DNA from: an uncultured Faecalibacterium sp.
GTDB lineage: Bacteria > Bacillota > Clostridia > Oscillospirales > Ruminococcaceae
DNA: 64,000 nucleotides
NCBI GenBank assembly: GCA_900539945.1
Contig: UQDV01000009.1
Coordinates: 1-64,000 of the forward strand
Direction: 5' to 3'
Of the stretch, positions 24,854 to 33,716 are shown piece after piece. The translations under genes and the position numbers were made by a program. The notes below the pieces were generated by a model. The model was not told the DNA's origin, ran no database searches, and saw only the letters and a list, made by a program, of their open reading frames with translations. Each line of letters begins with the position of its first letter. Position 1 is the stretch's first letter.

Positions 24854-25807
24854 ATGCATTTTTATGGAACCATCGGCCCGGCCTGCGCCAGTGCCGGAAC
24901 TCTGCGCCGCCTTGTGGACGCCGGCATGACCGGCCTGCGCATGAACCTTTCCCACGGGGCGCTGGCCGAACACACTGACTGGCTGGCAATGATCCACGCT
25001 GTCGGCATTCCGGACCTGCTCATCGACCTGCAGGGGCCGGAACTGCGTGTCGGGCGGCTGGCCAGCCCGGTCACCCTGCCGGAGGGCGGCACGGTACAGC
25101 TTGGGACAGGCGGCATCCCCTGCCCTGTCCAGCTGGTACAGGCAGCCCGGCCCGGACAGCAGCTTTTGCTGGATGACGGCAAGCTGCTGGTGGAAGTAAC
25201 TGCCGCCGGGCCGGATGCACTGGTCTGCACCGTACTGCGGGGCGGCGTTCTGCAAAGCCGCAAGAGCATTGCCGCCCCGGGTCTGTCGGTGCCCATGCCC
25301 ACCCTGACAAGTGAGGACCTTGCCAACCTGCGCATCGCAGCTTCCTGCGGCGTCACCGGGGTCATGCTGCCCTTCGTGCGCGGGAAACAGGACATCCTTG
25401 CTTTGCGGCAGGCGCTGGCCGAGGCCGGTGCGCCGCAGATCCGCATCTTTGCAAAGATCGAGAACCTTGCCGGGGTGCAGGCCCTGCCGGAGTTTCTGTC
25501 CCTCGTGGACGAGGTGGTCATTGCCCGCGGCGACCTGGGCAACGCCATGCCGCTGTGGGAGCTGCCCCGCTGTCAGAAACAGCTTTCCGCCGCCTGCCGG
25601 GCCGCCGGGGTACCCTTTATGGTGGTCACCCAGATGCTGGACAGCATGTGCACCCGTGCCGTGCCCACCCGCGCCGAGGTGAGCGATATTTACAATGCTG
25701 TGTTGGATGGTGCGTCCAGCCTGATGCTCACCGGCGAGACCGCCGCCGGGCAGTACCCCGTGCAGGCCATGGAGTTCCTGGTTCGGACGGCAAACACCGC
25801 CCTGTAA
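24854..25807 (+). CDS. Truncated pyruvate kinase-like protein, barrel only
   Basis: 317 residues, against about 470 or more for usual pyruvate kinases. Key barrel motifs are kept: NLSHG, DLQGPELR, the catalytic lysine region IFAKIENLAGVQ, the metal site IARGDLG, TQMLDSM and PTRAEVSDIYNAVLDGASS. The protein ends at EFLVRTANTAL, exactly where the C-terminal regulatory domain would begin, and the B domain is short. AAGGGACC is the only site before the ATG. It may be a non-allosteric phosphotransferase on another enol-phosphate, or a second pyruvate kinase. It probably shares a transcript with the LysR gene. Confidence 0.82.
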   Translation: MHFYGTIGPACASAGTLRRLVDAGMTGLRMNLSHGALAEHTDWLAMIHAVGIPDLLIDLQGPELRVGRLASPVTLPEGGTVQLGTGGIPCPVQLVQAARPGQQLLLDDGKLLVEVTAAGPDALVCTVLRGGVLQSRKSIAAPGLSVPMPTLTSEDLANLRIAASCGVTGVMLPFVRGKQDILALRQALAEAGAPQIRIFAKIENLAGVQALPEFLSLVDEVVIARGDLGNAMPLWELPRCQKQLSAACRAAGVPFMVVTQMLDSMCTRAVPTRAEVSDIYNAVLDGASSLMLTGETAAGQYPVQAMEFLVRTANTAL

Positions 25808-25918
25808 GGCAGTTCGGTCTTCTGCGCGCTTTTTCGGCCCGAAATGACAAAAAGGATGGATTCTGTCGGAAAGAGTTGGTATAATGAAGGCAAAATATTT
25901 TTGCAGGAAGGTTTTTCT

Positions 25919-26851
25919 ATGGGAATCGTAGTCATCGGAGCCGTTTTTGTGGACATCAAGGGGTACCCCCTTTCCACCTACATCCCGGGCGGGCGCAACT
26001 CCGGCCGGGTCGAGCAGGTACACGGTGGTGTGAGCCGCAACATCGTGGAGGACATCGCCAATGTGGAGCTGCGCCCCACCTTTGTGGGTCTGGTGGACGA
26101 CACCGGCATGGGCCAGGATGTCATCGACAAACTGCGCAACCACAAGGTGAACACCCAGTTCATCCGCCGCGTGAAGGACGGCATGGGCACCTGGCTGGCC
26201 GTGTTCAACAACGACGGTGACGTATGCGCCTCCATCTCCAAGCGCCCGGACACCACTCCCCTCACCGCTCTGCTGAAAGAGCAGGGAGACGAGATCTTCA
26301 AGGCCTGCGACAGCATCGCGCTGGAGCTGGATCTGGAAAAAGAGACGGTCAAGCAGGTGCTGCGCTTTGCCAAAAAGTACAACAAGCGGGTCTACGCGGC
26401 CATCTCCAACATGAGCATCGCCATGGAGCGCCGCGACTTTTTGCAGCAGGTGGACTGCTTTGTGTGCAACCAGCAGGAAGCCGGGCTGCTCTTCTCGGAC
26501 GATTACGACCACCTTTCCCCCGCTGCCATGCGGGAGGTGCTGGCCGCCAATGTACACAGCGCCAACATCCCCTGCATGGTGGTCACCATGGGCGGGCAGG
26601 GTGCCGTGTATGCCCGCGCCAACGGCGAAAGCGGCGTTGTGCCCGCCAAGAAGGTGGATGTGATCGACACCACCGGTGCCGGTGACGCCTTCTTTGCCGG
26701 TACGGTCATCGGCCTGACCTACGGCAAGAACCTGCCCGCCTCCTGCGAGATCGGCAGCCGTCTGGCCGCCTCGGTGATCTCCATCACCGAAAACGTCTGC
26801 CCCCGGTTCCGCCCGCTGGAATTCGGGCTGGACATTCCCGTGCTGGACTGA
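25919..26851 (+). CDS. PfkB-family carbohydrate kinase
   Basis: 310 residues. The ribokinase fold is shown by GGVSRNIVEDIANV near residue 37 and by the ATP/anion-hole motif DTTGAGDAFFAGTV near residue 255. The substrate (ribose, fructose, pseudouridine or other) is not evident. I chose 25919 because GGAAGG lies upstream and an extended -10 box (TGGTATAAT at 25878-25885) gives a start just before it. Single gene with a strong terminator. Confidence 0.9.
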   Translation: MGIVVIGAVFVDIKGYPLSTYIPGGRNSGRVEQVHGGVSRNIVEDIANVELRPTFVGLVDDTGMGQDVIDKLRNHKVNTQFIRRVKDGMGTWLAVFNNDGDVCASISKRPDTTPLTALLKEQGDEIFKACDSIALELDLEKETVKQVLRFAKKYNKRVYAAISNMSIAMERRDFLQQVDCFVCNQQEAGLLFSDDYDHLSPAAMREVLAANVHSANIPCMVVTMGGQGAVYARANGESGVVPAKKVDVIDTTGAGDAFFAGTVIGLTYGKNLPASCEIGSRLAASVISITENVCPRFRPLEFGLDIPVLD

Positions 26852-26862
26852 GTTACACCCAA

Positions 26863-26911
26863 AAGCGCCGGAGCATTCCCGCAAAAGGGAGCGCTCCGGT
26901 GCTTGTTTTTT
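26863..26911. terminator. Bidirectional terminator
   Basis: AAGCGCCGGAGC pairs with GCTCCGGTGCTT around an inner TCCC...GGGA hairpin, followed by T; separates the PfkB gene from the convergent ABC permease. Confidence 0.88.
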
Positions 26912-26916
26912 GTTTG

Positions 26917-29235
26917 TCAGAGTTCGTTGATTGCTGCTGTGACGGGCATTGCCTGCAATCGCTTCACCGGGCCGTGCACCGCAAGCGCCGCTGCACCTGC
27001 CACGAACAGACAGAGCACTGCCAGCAGCCCGAAGGGCACCCGCCACACGACGCCGAAATAGTGGGTGATCAGTCGGGTATACAGTGCACGGTGCAGCACA
27101 AGGCCGGCAGCAACGCCCATCAGCAGGCCGGACGCCGCATAGGTCCCGGCCTCCGCCGCGATCATCCGGCACAGTTGGACATCCTCCATGCCCACGGCGC
27201 GCATGGCACCGTACTGCCGGGCACGGGCGGAAACGCTCATGGAGATGCTGTTGACGATGTTCAGCAGCGAGATGCCGCCGATGATGGCCAGAAAACCGTA
27301 CAGCACGATGCGTACCGCGTAATAGGTGCCGCGGTCCTGCCGGTTGCTCTCCCGCAGGTCCTGCATGATGACGTCATCCGTGGCAAGGTCCGCCAGCGTG
27401 AAGAGGGTGTCCTCGTCGGCGGTGCGGTCCAACTGCACACCTACCATATTATAGTTCTGGTCGCCTGCCACCTGTCGGAACAGCGCTTCCGGTGCAATAA
27501 GGGTCACATCATCCGGGAAGGCGCCCTCCGAGAAGGCACCCACGATGGTAAGCGGCACCCCGTTCACTATGATGACGTCCCCGATCTGCATGGGGTTGTT
27601 CTTATTGTAGAGGGTCATCACTTCATTGCCTGCGCCGGGCATCCGACCCCGTACCACCACGGAACGGCTGGATTCCAGCATATAATCATCGTAGGAGCAG
27701 AAGACAACGTGGTCCACGTTGCCCTTGTCGCTGCTGGCCGGGGTATCCACCAGACCAGTGCAGCCCCACGCATGGGCGACGCCCGGCACTTTCAGCAGTG
27801 TCCGGGTCATGCTGCCGGGCAGCACCTGCGCATTGCCGTAGCCGTTGTAAAGCACATCGGGCTGCCACGGCACCAGACTGGGCAACAGCAGAGAGGCGAA
27901 CTGCAAGAGCACGGTAAAGCCCAGCGCCAGCACAATGCTCAGCGCAAAGCTGGCGGTCATCAGGGCCCAGTTCTTTTTGCTGGCGGTGGCATGGCGGACG
28001 CCCAGTGCCAGTTCCACCCGGCCCTTCCCGGCATGGGCCGCACGGCCCACCGGCACATTCTGGGTGCTGCCGGAGACCGCCGCCATCGGCGAGACCTTTG
28101 CTGCCCGTTTTGCCGGGGCCTGCGCAGCCAGCAGCACCGTCACCACACCCACCACGGCACCGGCGCACAGGCCCGCAGGGCTCAGCTGCCAGACTGGCGT
28201 TGCCGCAAACTCGCCGCCGATGCCGTACCGCAGCGCGGCGCAGATCGTCCAGCTGGCCAAAGTGCCCAGCACAAGGCCGATGGGCACCGCCGTCCTGCAC
28301 CAGTTGAGGGCTTCCAGCCGGACGAACCGGATGACCTGCCGTTTGCTCATGCCGATGCAGCGCATCATGCCAAAGAACTGGGTGCGCTGGGCCAGATTGC
28401 TGTTCATGCTGCCGGAGATCATCAGCACTCCGGCCAGCAGCACCAGCACGAACAGCACTGCTGCCATACCGTACACGGTCTGAAAAGCCGTACTGCTGCT
28501 CTGCCCTGCCGAACCCATCACCTGCAGGTTTTCCTGCACAGCCGTCTCCCCATACCGGCTGCGCAGCTTCGGCAGGGCCTTTGCTGCTCTGGCCGCGCTG
28601 GTGTATTCCAGCTCATAATGTGTCTGGGGCAGTGCCTCGCTGTTTACAGTCAGCAGGGCCGCAAAGGCTTCCTGCGGCAGGTAGGCATCCACGATGCTGT
28701 ACTGCTCGCCGTAAAAATCCTCGTCGATGCCGCCGACGCCGGTGACCGTGAGGGGCTTTTCCGTTCCGTCCGGCAGTGTCAGCGTTACAGTGTCTCCGCT
28801 GCCCACATGCAGCACCCGTGCAGCGGTCTTGCCCAGCAGCACTTCGTTTTCCGCCTGCGGGTAGGTGCCCGCAAAGGCTGCGGCACGGTTCAGGCTCACA
28901 TAATCTGCATCGGCACCATACAGCACCACCCGCTTGCCGTTCAGGCGGTATGCGCTTTCGCCGTTCTCATTGAATACTGCTCCGGCACCCACCCGCACCA
29001 CGTCCGGCTGGCCGACCAGCTGCGCAGCCTGCTCCGGCGTGATGCCGGTGACCTCCAGATGCCAGCTGCCGCTTTTTCCGGCTGCACGGCCCGTCTGGGT
29101 GCGCAGCATCATGTCCGCCACACTGAAGATGGCCGTGACCAGGAACACTGCCGTGACGATGCACAGGATGGTCAGCCGGTTCTGCCGCCTGCGCACCCTG
29201 GCAGAAATGGGGATCAGGCTCAGATAGCTTTTCAT
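26917..29235 (-). CDS. FtsX/MacB-type ABC transporter permease
   Basis: 772 residues. A first membrane helix near residue 30 is followed by an extracytoplasmic MacB-like domain, a three-helix FtsX block near residues 260-380, a second extracytoplasmic region and a final three-helix FtsX block. This duplicated FtsX architecture is typical of peptide or lipoprotein export and of bacitracin/antimicrobial-peptide resistance pumps. The ATG at 29235 has GGAGG at 8 bases and overlaps the ATPase stop, so translation is coupled. Partner ATPase and a two-component system lie directly upstream. Confidence 0.9.
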   Translation of the reverse strand: MKSYLSLIPISARVRRRQNRLTILCIVTAVFLVTAIFSVADMMLRTQTGRAAGKSGSWHLEVTGITPEQAAQLVGQPDVVRVGAGAVFNENGESAYRLNGKRVVLYGADADYVSLNRAAAFAGTYPQAENEVLLGKTAARVLHVGSGDTVTLTLPDGTEKPLTVTGVGGIDEDFYGEQYSIVDAYLPQEAFAALLTVNSEALPQTHYELEYTSAARAAKALPKLRSRYGETAVQENLQVMGSAGQSSSTAFQTVYGMAAVLFVLVLLAGVLMISGSMNSNLAQRTQFFGMMRCIGMSKRQVIRFVRLEALNWCRTAVPIGLVLGTLASWTICAALRYGIGGEFAATPVWQLSPAGLCAGAVVGVVTVLLAAQAPAKRAAKVSPMAAVSGSTQNVPVGRAAHAGKGRVELALGVRHATASKKNWALMTASFALSIVLALGFTVLLQFASLLLPSLVPWQPDVLYNGYGNAQVLPGSMTRTLLKVPGVAHAWGCTGLVDTPASSDKGNVDHVVFCSYDDYMLESSRSVVVRGRMPGAGNEVMTLYNKNNPMQIGDVIIVNGVPLTIVGAFSEGAFPDDVTLIAPEALFRQVAGDQNYNMVGVQLDRTADEDTLFTLADLATDDVIMQDLRESNRQDRGTYYAVRIVLYGFLAIIGGISLLNIVNSISMSVSARARQYGAMRAVGMEDVQLCRMIAAEAGTYAASGLLMGVAAGLVLHRALYTRLITHYFGVVWRVPFGLLAVLCLFVAGAAALAVHGPVKRLQAMPVTAAINEL

Positions 29236-29915
29236 TCCGCGCACCTCCCGAAGTCGGTCAGCACGCCGTCCGACACCTGCAGCACCCGGTCTGCCGTCTG
29301 GGCGATGCTGCGGCTGTGGGTGATCATGACGATGGTCTGGGCGTATTTGCGGGAAGCCTCCTTCAACAGGGCGATCACCTCGCCGCTGTTGCGGGTGTCC
29401 AGATTGCCGGTCGGCTCATCGGCTAAAATCAGCGCCGGACGGGTGATGAGCGCCCGCCCAATGGCCACGCGCTGCTGCTGCCCGCCGGAAAGCTGGCCGG
29501 GCAGGTGACTGCGCCGCTTGCGGAGGTCCAGCACATCCAGCAGTTCTTCCAGATACGCCGTGTCCGGCTTCTGGTAGTCCAGCAATACCGGGAACAGGAT
29601 ATTCTGCTCCACGGTCAGCTCCGGGATCAGGTTGAACGCCTGAAACACAAAGCCGATGTTCCGGCGGCGGAAGATGGTGCGCTCCCGCTCTTTCATGGCA
29701 AACAGATCCCGCCCGTCCAGCAGCACCTTGCCGGAGGTAGGGGTGTCCAGCCCGCCCAGCAGATTGAGCAGAGTGCTCTTGCCGGAACCGCTCTCGCCCA
29801 CCACGGCCACAAATTCGCCCTTGGGCACCGAGAAGCTCACGTCCTTCAGCGCCTGCACGGCAGTCTCGCCGGTGCCGTAAGTCTTGCAAAGGGCCTGTGC
29901 CTGCAACAGATTCAT
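29232..29915 (-). CDS. ABC transporter ATPase (LolD/MacB type)
   Basis: 227 residues. Walker A GESGSGKSTLLNLLGG, signature LSGGQQQRVAIGRAL and Walker B LILADEPTGNLD are all present. It powers the FtsX permease encoded next. The ATG at 29915 (MNLLQAQ) follows AAGAAGG. It lies 71 bases after the histidine kinase stop and overlaps the permease by 4 bases, placing it in the regulator-sensor-transporter operon. Confidence 0.95.
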   Translation of the reverse strand: MNLLQAQALCKTYGTGETAVQALKDVSFSVPKGEFVAVVGESGSGKSTLLNLLGGLDTPTSGKVLLDGRDLFAMKERERTIFRRRNIGFVFQAFNLIPELTVEQNILFPVLLDYQKPDTAYLEELLDVLDLRKRRSHLPGQLSGGQQQRVAIGRALITRPALILADEPTGNLDTRNSGEVIALLKEASRKYAQTIVMITHSRSIAQTADRVLQVSDGVLTDFGRCAE

Positions 29916-29986
29916 ACAAAAACCTTCTTTCGTTTTGATCTGTCCACAGCATACCACCCGTTTGCTACAGCCCGGTGACTGCAAGA

Positions 29987-31051
29987 CTACAATTTTGTAG
30001 GAATCGCCGGAGCGGGCCTGTTCCGCAGCAGGATGGTGAAGGCGGTGCCCCGGCCCAGCTCACTTTCCACTTCCAGTGTGCCGCCGTGGACCTCCACAAT
30101 GGATTTCGCCAGCGGCAGCCCCAGCCCGATGCCCGGCGTGTCCTGCGCAAAGCGACTGCGGTAGAATCGCTTGAACAGATGGGGCAGGTCCTCCGGGTGG
30201 ATGCCGGTGCCGGTGTCCACCACCCGGATGCGCACAAAGTCGGCAAAGCGGCTGCCCTCCACCGTCACGGTGTCCCCGGCGCGGGTGTGGTCCAGCGCAT
30301 TCTTGATCAGGTTGCCCACGGCCTCGCGCATCCACACCCGGTCACAGCACAGGCACACCCCCTGCTCTGCCGTGACGGCCAGCTGCTTTTGATCCTGCCG
30401 GGCGCGGCAGGCAAAGGGCCGGGCAGTCTGCTCCAGCAGACCTTGCAGATCTTGTTCCGTTTTTTCCAGCTGTACAGTCCCCGCATCCAGCCGGGTGAGC
30501 TTGAGCAGACTTTGCACCAGCTGTTCCATCCGGTCCAGCTCCTGTTCGGAAAGTTCGGCCAGTTCCCGCACATTTTCTGCGTCATCCGTTCCGGCCTGCA
30601 GCAGACCGTTGTAGATATTCAGAGCGGCCAGCGGCGTCTTGAGCTGGTGAGAGATATCGGCCATGGTGTTCTTCAAAAACTGCTTTTCCCGCTGTTCCCG
30701 GTCGGCATGGGCGTTGAGCACTGCCGCCATCTCATTCACTTCATGGAACAGCCGGTACAACTGCCCTTCACGGCCGCTGTCCAGCCGGGCAGTGGCGTCC
30801 CCGTCCAGCAGGGCACGCACCTGCGCAGCCGCTTCCTCCAGCCGTTTCTGCCGTCGGGCAAAATAAGCAGCGGCACTGCTCAGCGTCCCGGCGCTCAACA
30901 GCAAAAACAGCCCCAGCAGCGGCAGGCACAGTGCCGGGCACAGTGCCCACGACGCGCATTCTGCCGCCAGCAGGGCCGCAGCCAGCCCGGTGCACAACCG
31001 GGCAAACAGCTGCCGGACATCGTCCTCCACCAGAAATTTCATCTCACACAT
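29987..31051 (-). CDS. Sensor histidine kinase
   Basis: 354 residues if started at 31051; an ATG at 31042 has the better GGGG spacing. Two N-terminal membrane helices with a very short external loop (residues 15-60) are followed by a HAMP-like linker, the phosphoacceptor motif DISHQLKTPLAAL and the ATP-binding N, G1 and G2 boxes (NLIKNALDH, DTGTGI, GIGLGLPLAKSI). The short loop suggests intramembrane sensing, as in kinases that sense transporters. It overlaps the response-regulator gene by 8 bases. Confidence 0.93.
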   Translation of the reverse strand: MCEMKFLVEDDVRQLFARLCTGLAAALLAAECASWALCPALCLPLLGLFLLLSAGTLSSAAAYFARRQKRLEEAAAQVRALLDGDATARLDSGREGQLYRLFHEVNEMAAVLNAHADREQREKQFLKNTMADISHQLKTPLAALNIYNGLLQAGTDDAENVRELAELSEQELDRMEQLVQSLLKLTRLDAGTVQLEKTEQDLQGLLEQTARPFACRARQDQKQLAVTAEQGVCLCCDRVWMREAVGNLIKNALDHTRAGDTVTVEGSRFADFVRIRVVDTGTGIHPEDLPHLFKRFYRSRFAQDTPGIGLGLPLAKSIVEVHGGTLEVESELGRGTAFTILLRNRPAPAIPTKL

Positions 31052-31733
31052 CCCCGTTCCAGCGGTAGCCCATGCCCCGCACCGTGACCAGCCGCTGCGG
31101 GCTGCCGGGGTCGTCCTCTACCTTGAGCCGCAGCCGCCGGATGTACACCGTGAGGGTGTTGGTATCTACATAATTGCCCTCGCAATCCCACAGGGCGTTC
31201 AGAATGGTCTCTTTGGTCAGCACCTGCCCCGGGCTGCGCAGAAACAGGCACAGCAGCTTGTACTCCGCTGCCGTGAGTTCCAGCGGAACGCCGTTCTTTT
31301 CGGCCCGGCCGGCCAGCAGATCTACTCGGATGCCGCCGGAGCACAGCTCGGTGGCCTGCTGTGCCCCGAACCCTCCGGCCCGGCGCAGCAGTGCGTGCAC
31401 CCGGCTCAGCAGCACCCCCAGCTTGAAGGGCTTGGTGATGTAATCGTCACCACCCAGGTCCAGCCCGGTGATGATGTCCATTTCCTCATCCGACGCGGTC
31501 AGAAACAGGATGGGCACCCCGGAAGTGCGGCGCACCTCACGGCAGAAGTCGAAGCCGGTGCCGTCCGGCAGGGTCACGTCCAGCATCAGCAGGTCGTAGC
31601 GGCCCGCCTGCCACAGACGGTTGGCCTCGGCCAGGGTGCGGGCCGTGTCCAGCGCATAACCCGCCCGGCCCAGTGCAAGGGTCAGCCCGGTGACCAGACT
31701 TTTGTCATCCTCCAGCAGTAAGATCCGCTCCAT
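31044..31733 (-). CDS. OmpR-family response regulator
   Basis: 229 residues. The receiver domain has the acidic pair (LLEDD), phospho-Asp in LLMLDVTLPDGTG and the switch Lys in DDYITKPF. A winged-helix output domain follows (VYIRRLRLKVEDD, then VRGMGYRW). It heads the operon of regulator, kinase, ATPase and permease and likely activates the transporter in response to cell-envelope stress or peptide. An AAAAGGAG site precedes the ATG. Confidence 0.95.
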   Translation of the reverse strand: MERILLLEDDKSLVTGLTLALGRAGYALDTARTLAEANRLWQAGRYDLLMLDVTLPDGTGFDFCREVRRTSGVPILFLTASDEEMDIITGLDLGGDDYITKPFKLGVLLSRVHALLRRAGGFGAQQATELCSGGIRVDLLAGRAEKNGVPLELTAAEYKLLCLFLRSPGQVLTKETILNALWDCEGNYVDTNTLTVYIRRLRLKVEDDPGSPQRLVTVRGMGYRWNGDV

Positions 31734-31754
31734 GGTGCAGTTTCTCCTTTTTTA

Positions 31755-31799
31755 CAAAAAATGCCGGGTGCTGCCGCAGATACGGCAGCTGCCCGGCGC
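31755..31799 (-). terminator. hxlR-type gene terminator
   Basis: GCCGGG...CTGCCG pairs with CGGCAG...CCCGGC; read on the minus strand it is followed by ATTTTTTG. It separates the HxlR gene from the two-component operon downstream. Confidence 0.85.
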
Positions 31800-31803
31800 G
31801 CAG

Positions 31804-32130
31804 TCACGCATTCTGTTGTTTGTACTGTTCGCCCCACACCCGCATGGCATCCATGATGGGCTGCAGGCTCCGGCCCAGCGGGGTCAGGCTGTACTCCACC
31901 CGGGGCGGCACCTCCGGGTAGGCCTTGCGCTCCACCAGACCGTTTTCCTCCATCTCCCGCAGCTGGGAGGTGAGCACCTTCTGGCTCACGCCGGTCAGCG
32001 ATTTTTTCAGCTCGCCGAAACGCTTGGTTCCGGTGAGCAGGTCCCGCAGAATCAGCACCTTCCATTTGTCACTGATCATGGTGAGGGTGGTTTCCACCGG
32101 GCAGGCCGACAGTTCCTTTTTGGTACACAT
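31804..32130 (-). CDS. HxlR-family transcriptional regulator
   Basis: 108 residues, single winged helix-turn-helix. Motifs: CPVETTLTMISDKWKVLIL, the recognition region LKKSLTGVSQKVLTSQLREM and the wing. HxlR proteins sense reactive carbonyls or redox through a conserved N-terminal Cys, here C10 in the ACPVE segment. Divergent from the flavin-binding protein gene at 32447, with a perfect palindrome between them, so that gene is its probable target. Confidence 0.92.
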   Translation of the reverse strand: MCTKKELSACPVETTLTMISDKWKVLILRDLLTGTKRFGELKKSLTGVSQKVLTSQLREMEENGLVERKAYPEVPPRVEYSLTPLGRSLQPIMDAMRVWGEQYKQQNA

Positions 32131-32319
32131 CTGTCGTTTCTCCCCTCCGGCCCGTCGCGGGCCGTTTTTTCTATTTTACGGCACAGACGCGGTGCTTGTC
32201 AAGCAGGGGCCGGGCACCCCCGCACATCCGGCTCAAAAATTTTTTCGCAGTCCAAATTGCGAGAAATCAGCGGTTCACCGCAAAAGTTCCCGAATCGTAA
32301 CCGGTCAAAAGTCACTCGC

Positions 32320-32336
32320 CGGTAACCAGGTTACCG
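32320..32336. promoter_or_regulatory. Palindromic operator between hxlR and the PNPOx-like gene
   Basis: CGGTAAC-CAG-GTTACCG is a perfect dyad. It lies 13 bases before the -35 box at 32349, with a degenerate half (CGTAACCGGT) at 32296. This is a typical HxlR site in size and symmetry. Confidence 0.65.
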
Positions 32337-32348
32337 CATTGTGCGTAC

Positions 32349-32377
32349 TTTACGCCGGGCAAAAAGGGGTGTATCAT
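32349..32377 (+). promoter_or_regulatory. Promoter of the PNPOx-like gene
   Basis: TTTACG and TATCAT with a 17-base spacer, 70 bases before the ATG at 32447. The weak -35 box fits an activator-dependent promoter. Confidence 0.6.
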
Positions 32378-32446
32378 AGCTTCGTCAGCCGGGGCACGCC
32401 GAGATGCCCCGCACACCCAATGCAATAATCCTGGAGGTACCAAACC

Positions 32447-32848
32447 ATGTCTCTGAACAAAGTCGTTGAATTCCTGAATGCCAACCCCGTGCAGTATCTG
32501 GCCACCGTTGGCCGTGACGGCAAGGCCAAGTGCCGTCCCTTCATGTTCGCCGGTGAGCTGGACGGCAAGCTGTGGTTCTGCACCAACAGCCAGAAGGACG
32601 TATACAAGGATCTGCAGGCCAACCCCTACACCGAGATCTCGGTGTCCAGCCCGGAATACGCCTGGATCCGCCTGCACGGCAAAGCTGTGTTTGAAAACAA
32701 CATGGCTGCCAAGGAGATGAGCATCGCCAACCCCATCGTGAAGGGCCAGTACGGCGAAGCCACCAACCCCATCTTTGAGGTGTTCTACCTGGAGGATGCT
32801 CACGGCGCCATCGCCGACTTCTCCGGCAACCCTCCCTACGAGTTCTGA
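32447..32848 (+). CDS. Pyridoxamine 5'-phosphate oxidase-like flavin-binding protein
   Basis: 133 residues, split beta-barrel of the PNPOx-like group. Motifs: PVQYLATVGRDGKAKCRPF and LWFCTNSQKDVYKDL, which form the FMN phosphate site in relatives. The family includes small flavin reductases, nitroreductase-like and heme-binding proteins; true PdxH is longer. GGAGGT precedes the ATG. The divergent HxlR regulator suggests induction by redox or electrophile stress. Confidence 0.88.
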   Translation: MSLNKVVEFLNANPVQYLATVGRDGKAKCRPFMFAGELDGKLWFCTNSQKDVYKDLQANPYTEISVSSPEYAWIRLHGKAVFENNMAAKEMSIANPIVKGQYGEATNPIFEVFYLEDAHGAIADFSGNPPYEF

Positions 32849-32927
32849 TTCCCATTTCGTGCAGATCGCCTTGGAAACGCTGTTTTCAGGGCGTTTTGCC
32901 GTTTGGTACCGCAAAGGAGGTCTTTCT

Positions 32928-33716
32928 ATGACCCAGACCGAACGCCGCCGTTTTTTGCTCAGCAGCCTGCTGGCAGAAGCCCCCGAATACCGGCAGCTGG
33001 CCGTCCCGGACGATGCCGCCGGGCAGAAGCAGCTGCTGCGCGCACTGCTCAATGTGCGCCCGCCCCGGGATGCCAGCCCGGAGTTTTTGCAGGTGCAGGA
33101 CGAATACCTGCGCGCCGAGCTTGCCCAGAAGGGCGTTACCGTCCTTGAAAGCCTGACCCCCGCCGCCCGCTGCGGGGAAGCCGCCCTTTACCTGTGGCAG
33201 GGCGACATCACCACGCTGCAGTGCGACGCCATCGTCAACGCCGCCAACAGCGGCATGACCGGCTGCTATGTGCCCGGCCACCGCTGCATCGACAACTGCA
33301 TCCATACCTTTTCCGGGGTACAGCTGCGCAGCGCCTGTGCCCGCCTGATGGCACAGCAGGGCCACGAAGAGCCCACCGGGCAGGCCAAACTCACCCCGGC
33401 CTTCAACCTGCCCTGCCGGTATGTCCTGCACACGGTGGGGCCCATCGTGACCGGGCGCGTCACCGCACGGGACCGCACCCTGCTGGCCTCCTGCTACTGC
33501 ACCTGCCTGACGAAGGCCGCAGAAGCCGGGCTGGAAAGCATCGCATTCTGCTGCATCTCCACCGGCGTGTTCTGTTTCCCGAATGAGGATGCGGCAGAAA
33601 TTGCCGTACAGACTGTGAAGGAGTTCCTGCAAACACCCACAACCATCAAAAAGGTGATCTTCAATGTTTTCAAAGATTTGGACAAGGAAATCTACACCCG
33701 ACTGCTCACAGCCTGA
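32928..33716 (+). CDS. SirTM-linked zinc macrodomain, protein-ADP-ribose hydrolase
   Basis: 262 residues. An N-terminal helical extension of about 90 residues precedes the macrodomain (LWQGDITTLQCDAIVNAANS). Macrodomain loop motifs are GCYVPGHRCIDNCIHTFSG, which carries the Cys/His residues of the zinc-type subclass, and ISTGVFCFPNEDAAEIAV. This subclass removes mono-ADP-ribose put on protein by SirTM sirtuins. The ATG at 32928 has a perfect AAAGGAGG 7 bases before it. It overlaps the sirtuin gene by 53 bases, so the writer and eraser are coupled. Confidence 0.93.
   Translation: MTQTERRRFLLSSLLAEAPEYRQLAVPDDAAGQKQLLRALLNVRPPRDASPEFLQVQDEYLRAELAQKGVTVLESLTPAARCGEAALYLWQGDITTLQCDAIVNAANSGMTGCYVPGHRCIDNCIHTFSGVQLRSACARLMAQQGHEEPTGQAKLTPAFNLPCRYVLHTVGPIVTGRVTARDRTLLASCYCTCLTKAAEAGLESIAFCCISTGVFCFPNEDAAEIAVQTVKEFLQTPTTIKKVIFNVFKDLDKEIYTRLLTA

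Noticed and set aside
26899..29508. An 869-residue frame antisense to the ABC permease
   Set aside because: Its composition is that of a shadow frame, and the opposite strand encodes a recognisable FtsX permease with a good start and coupled neighbours.
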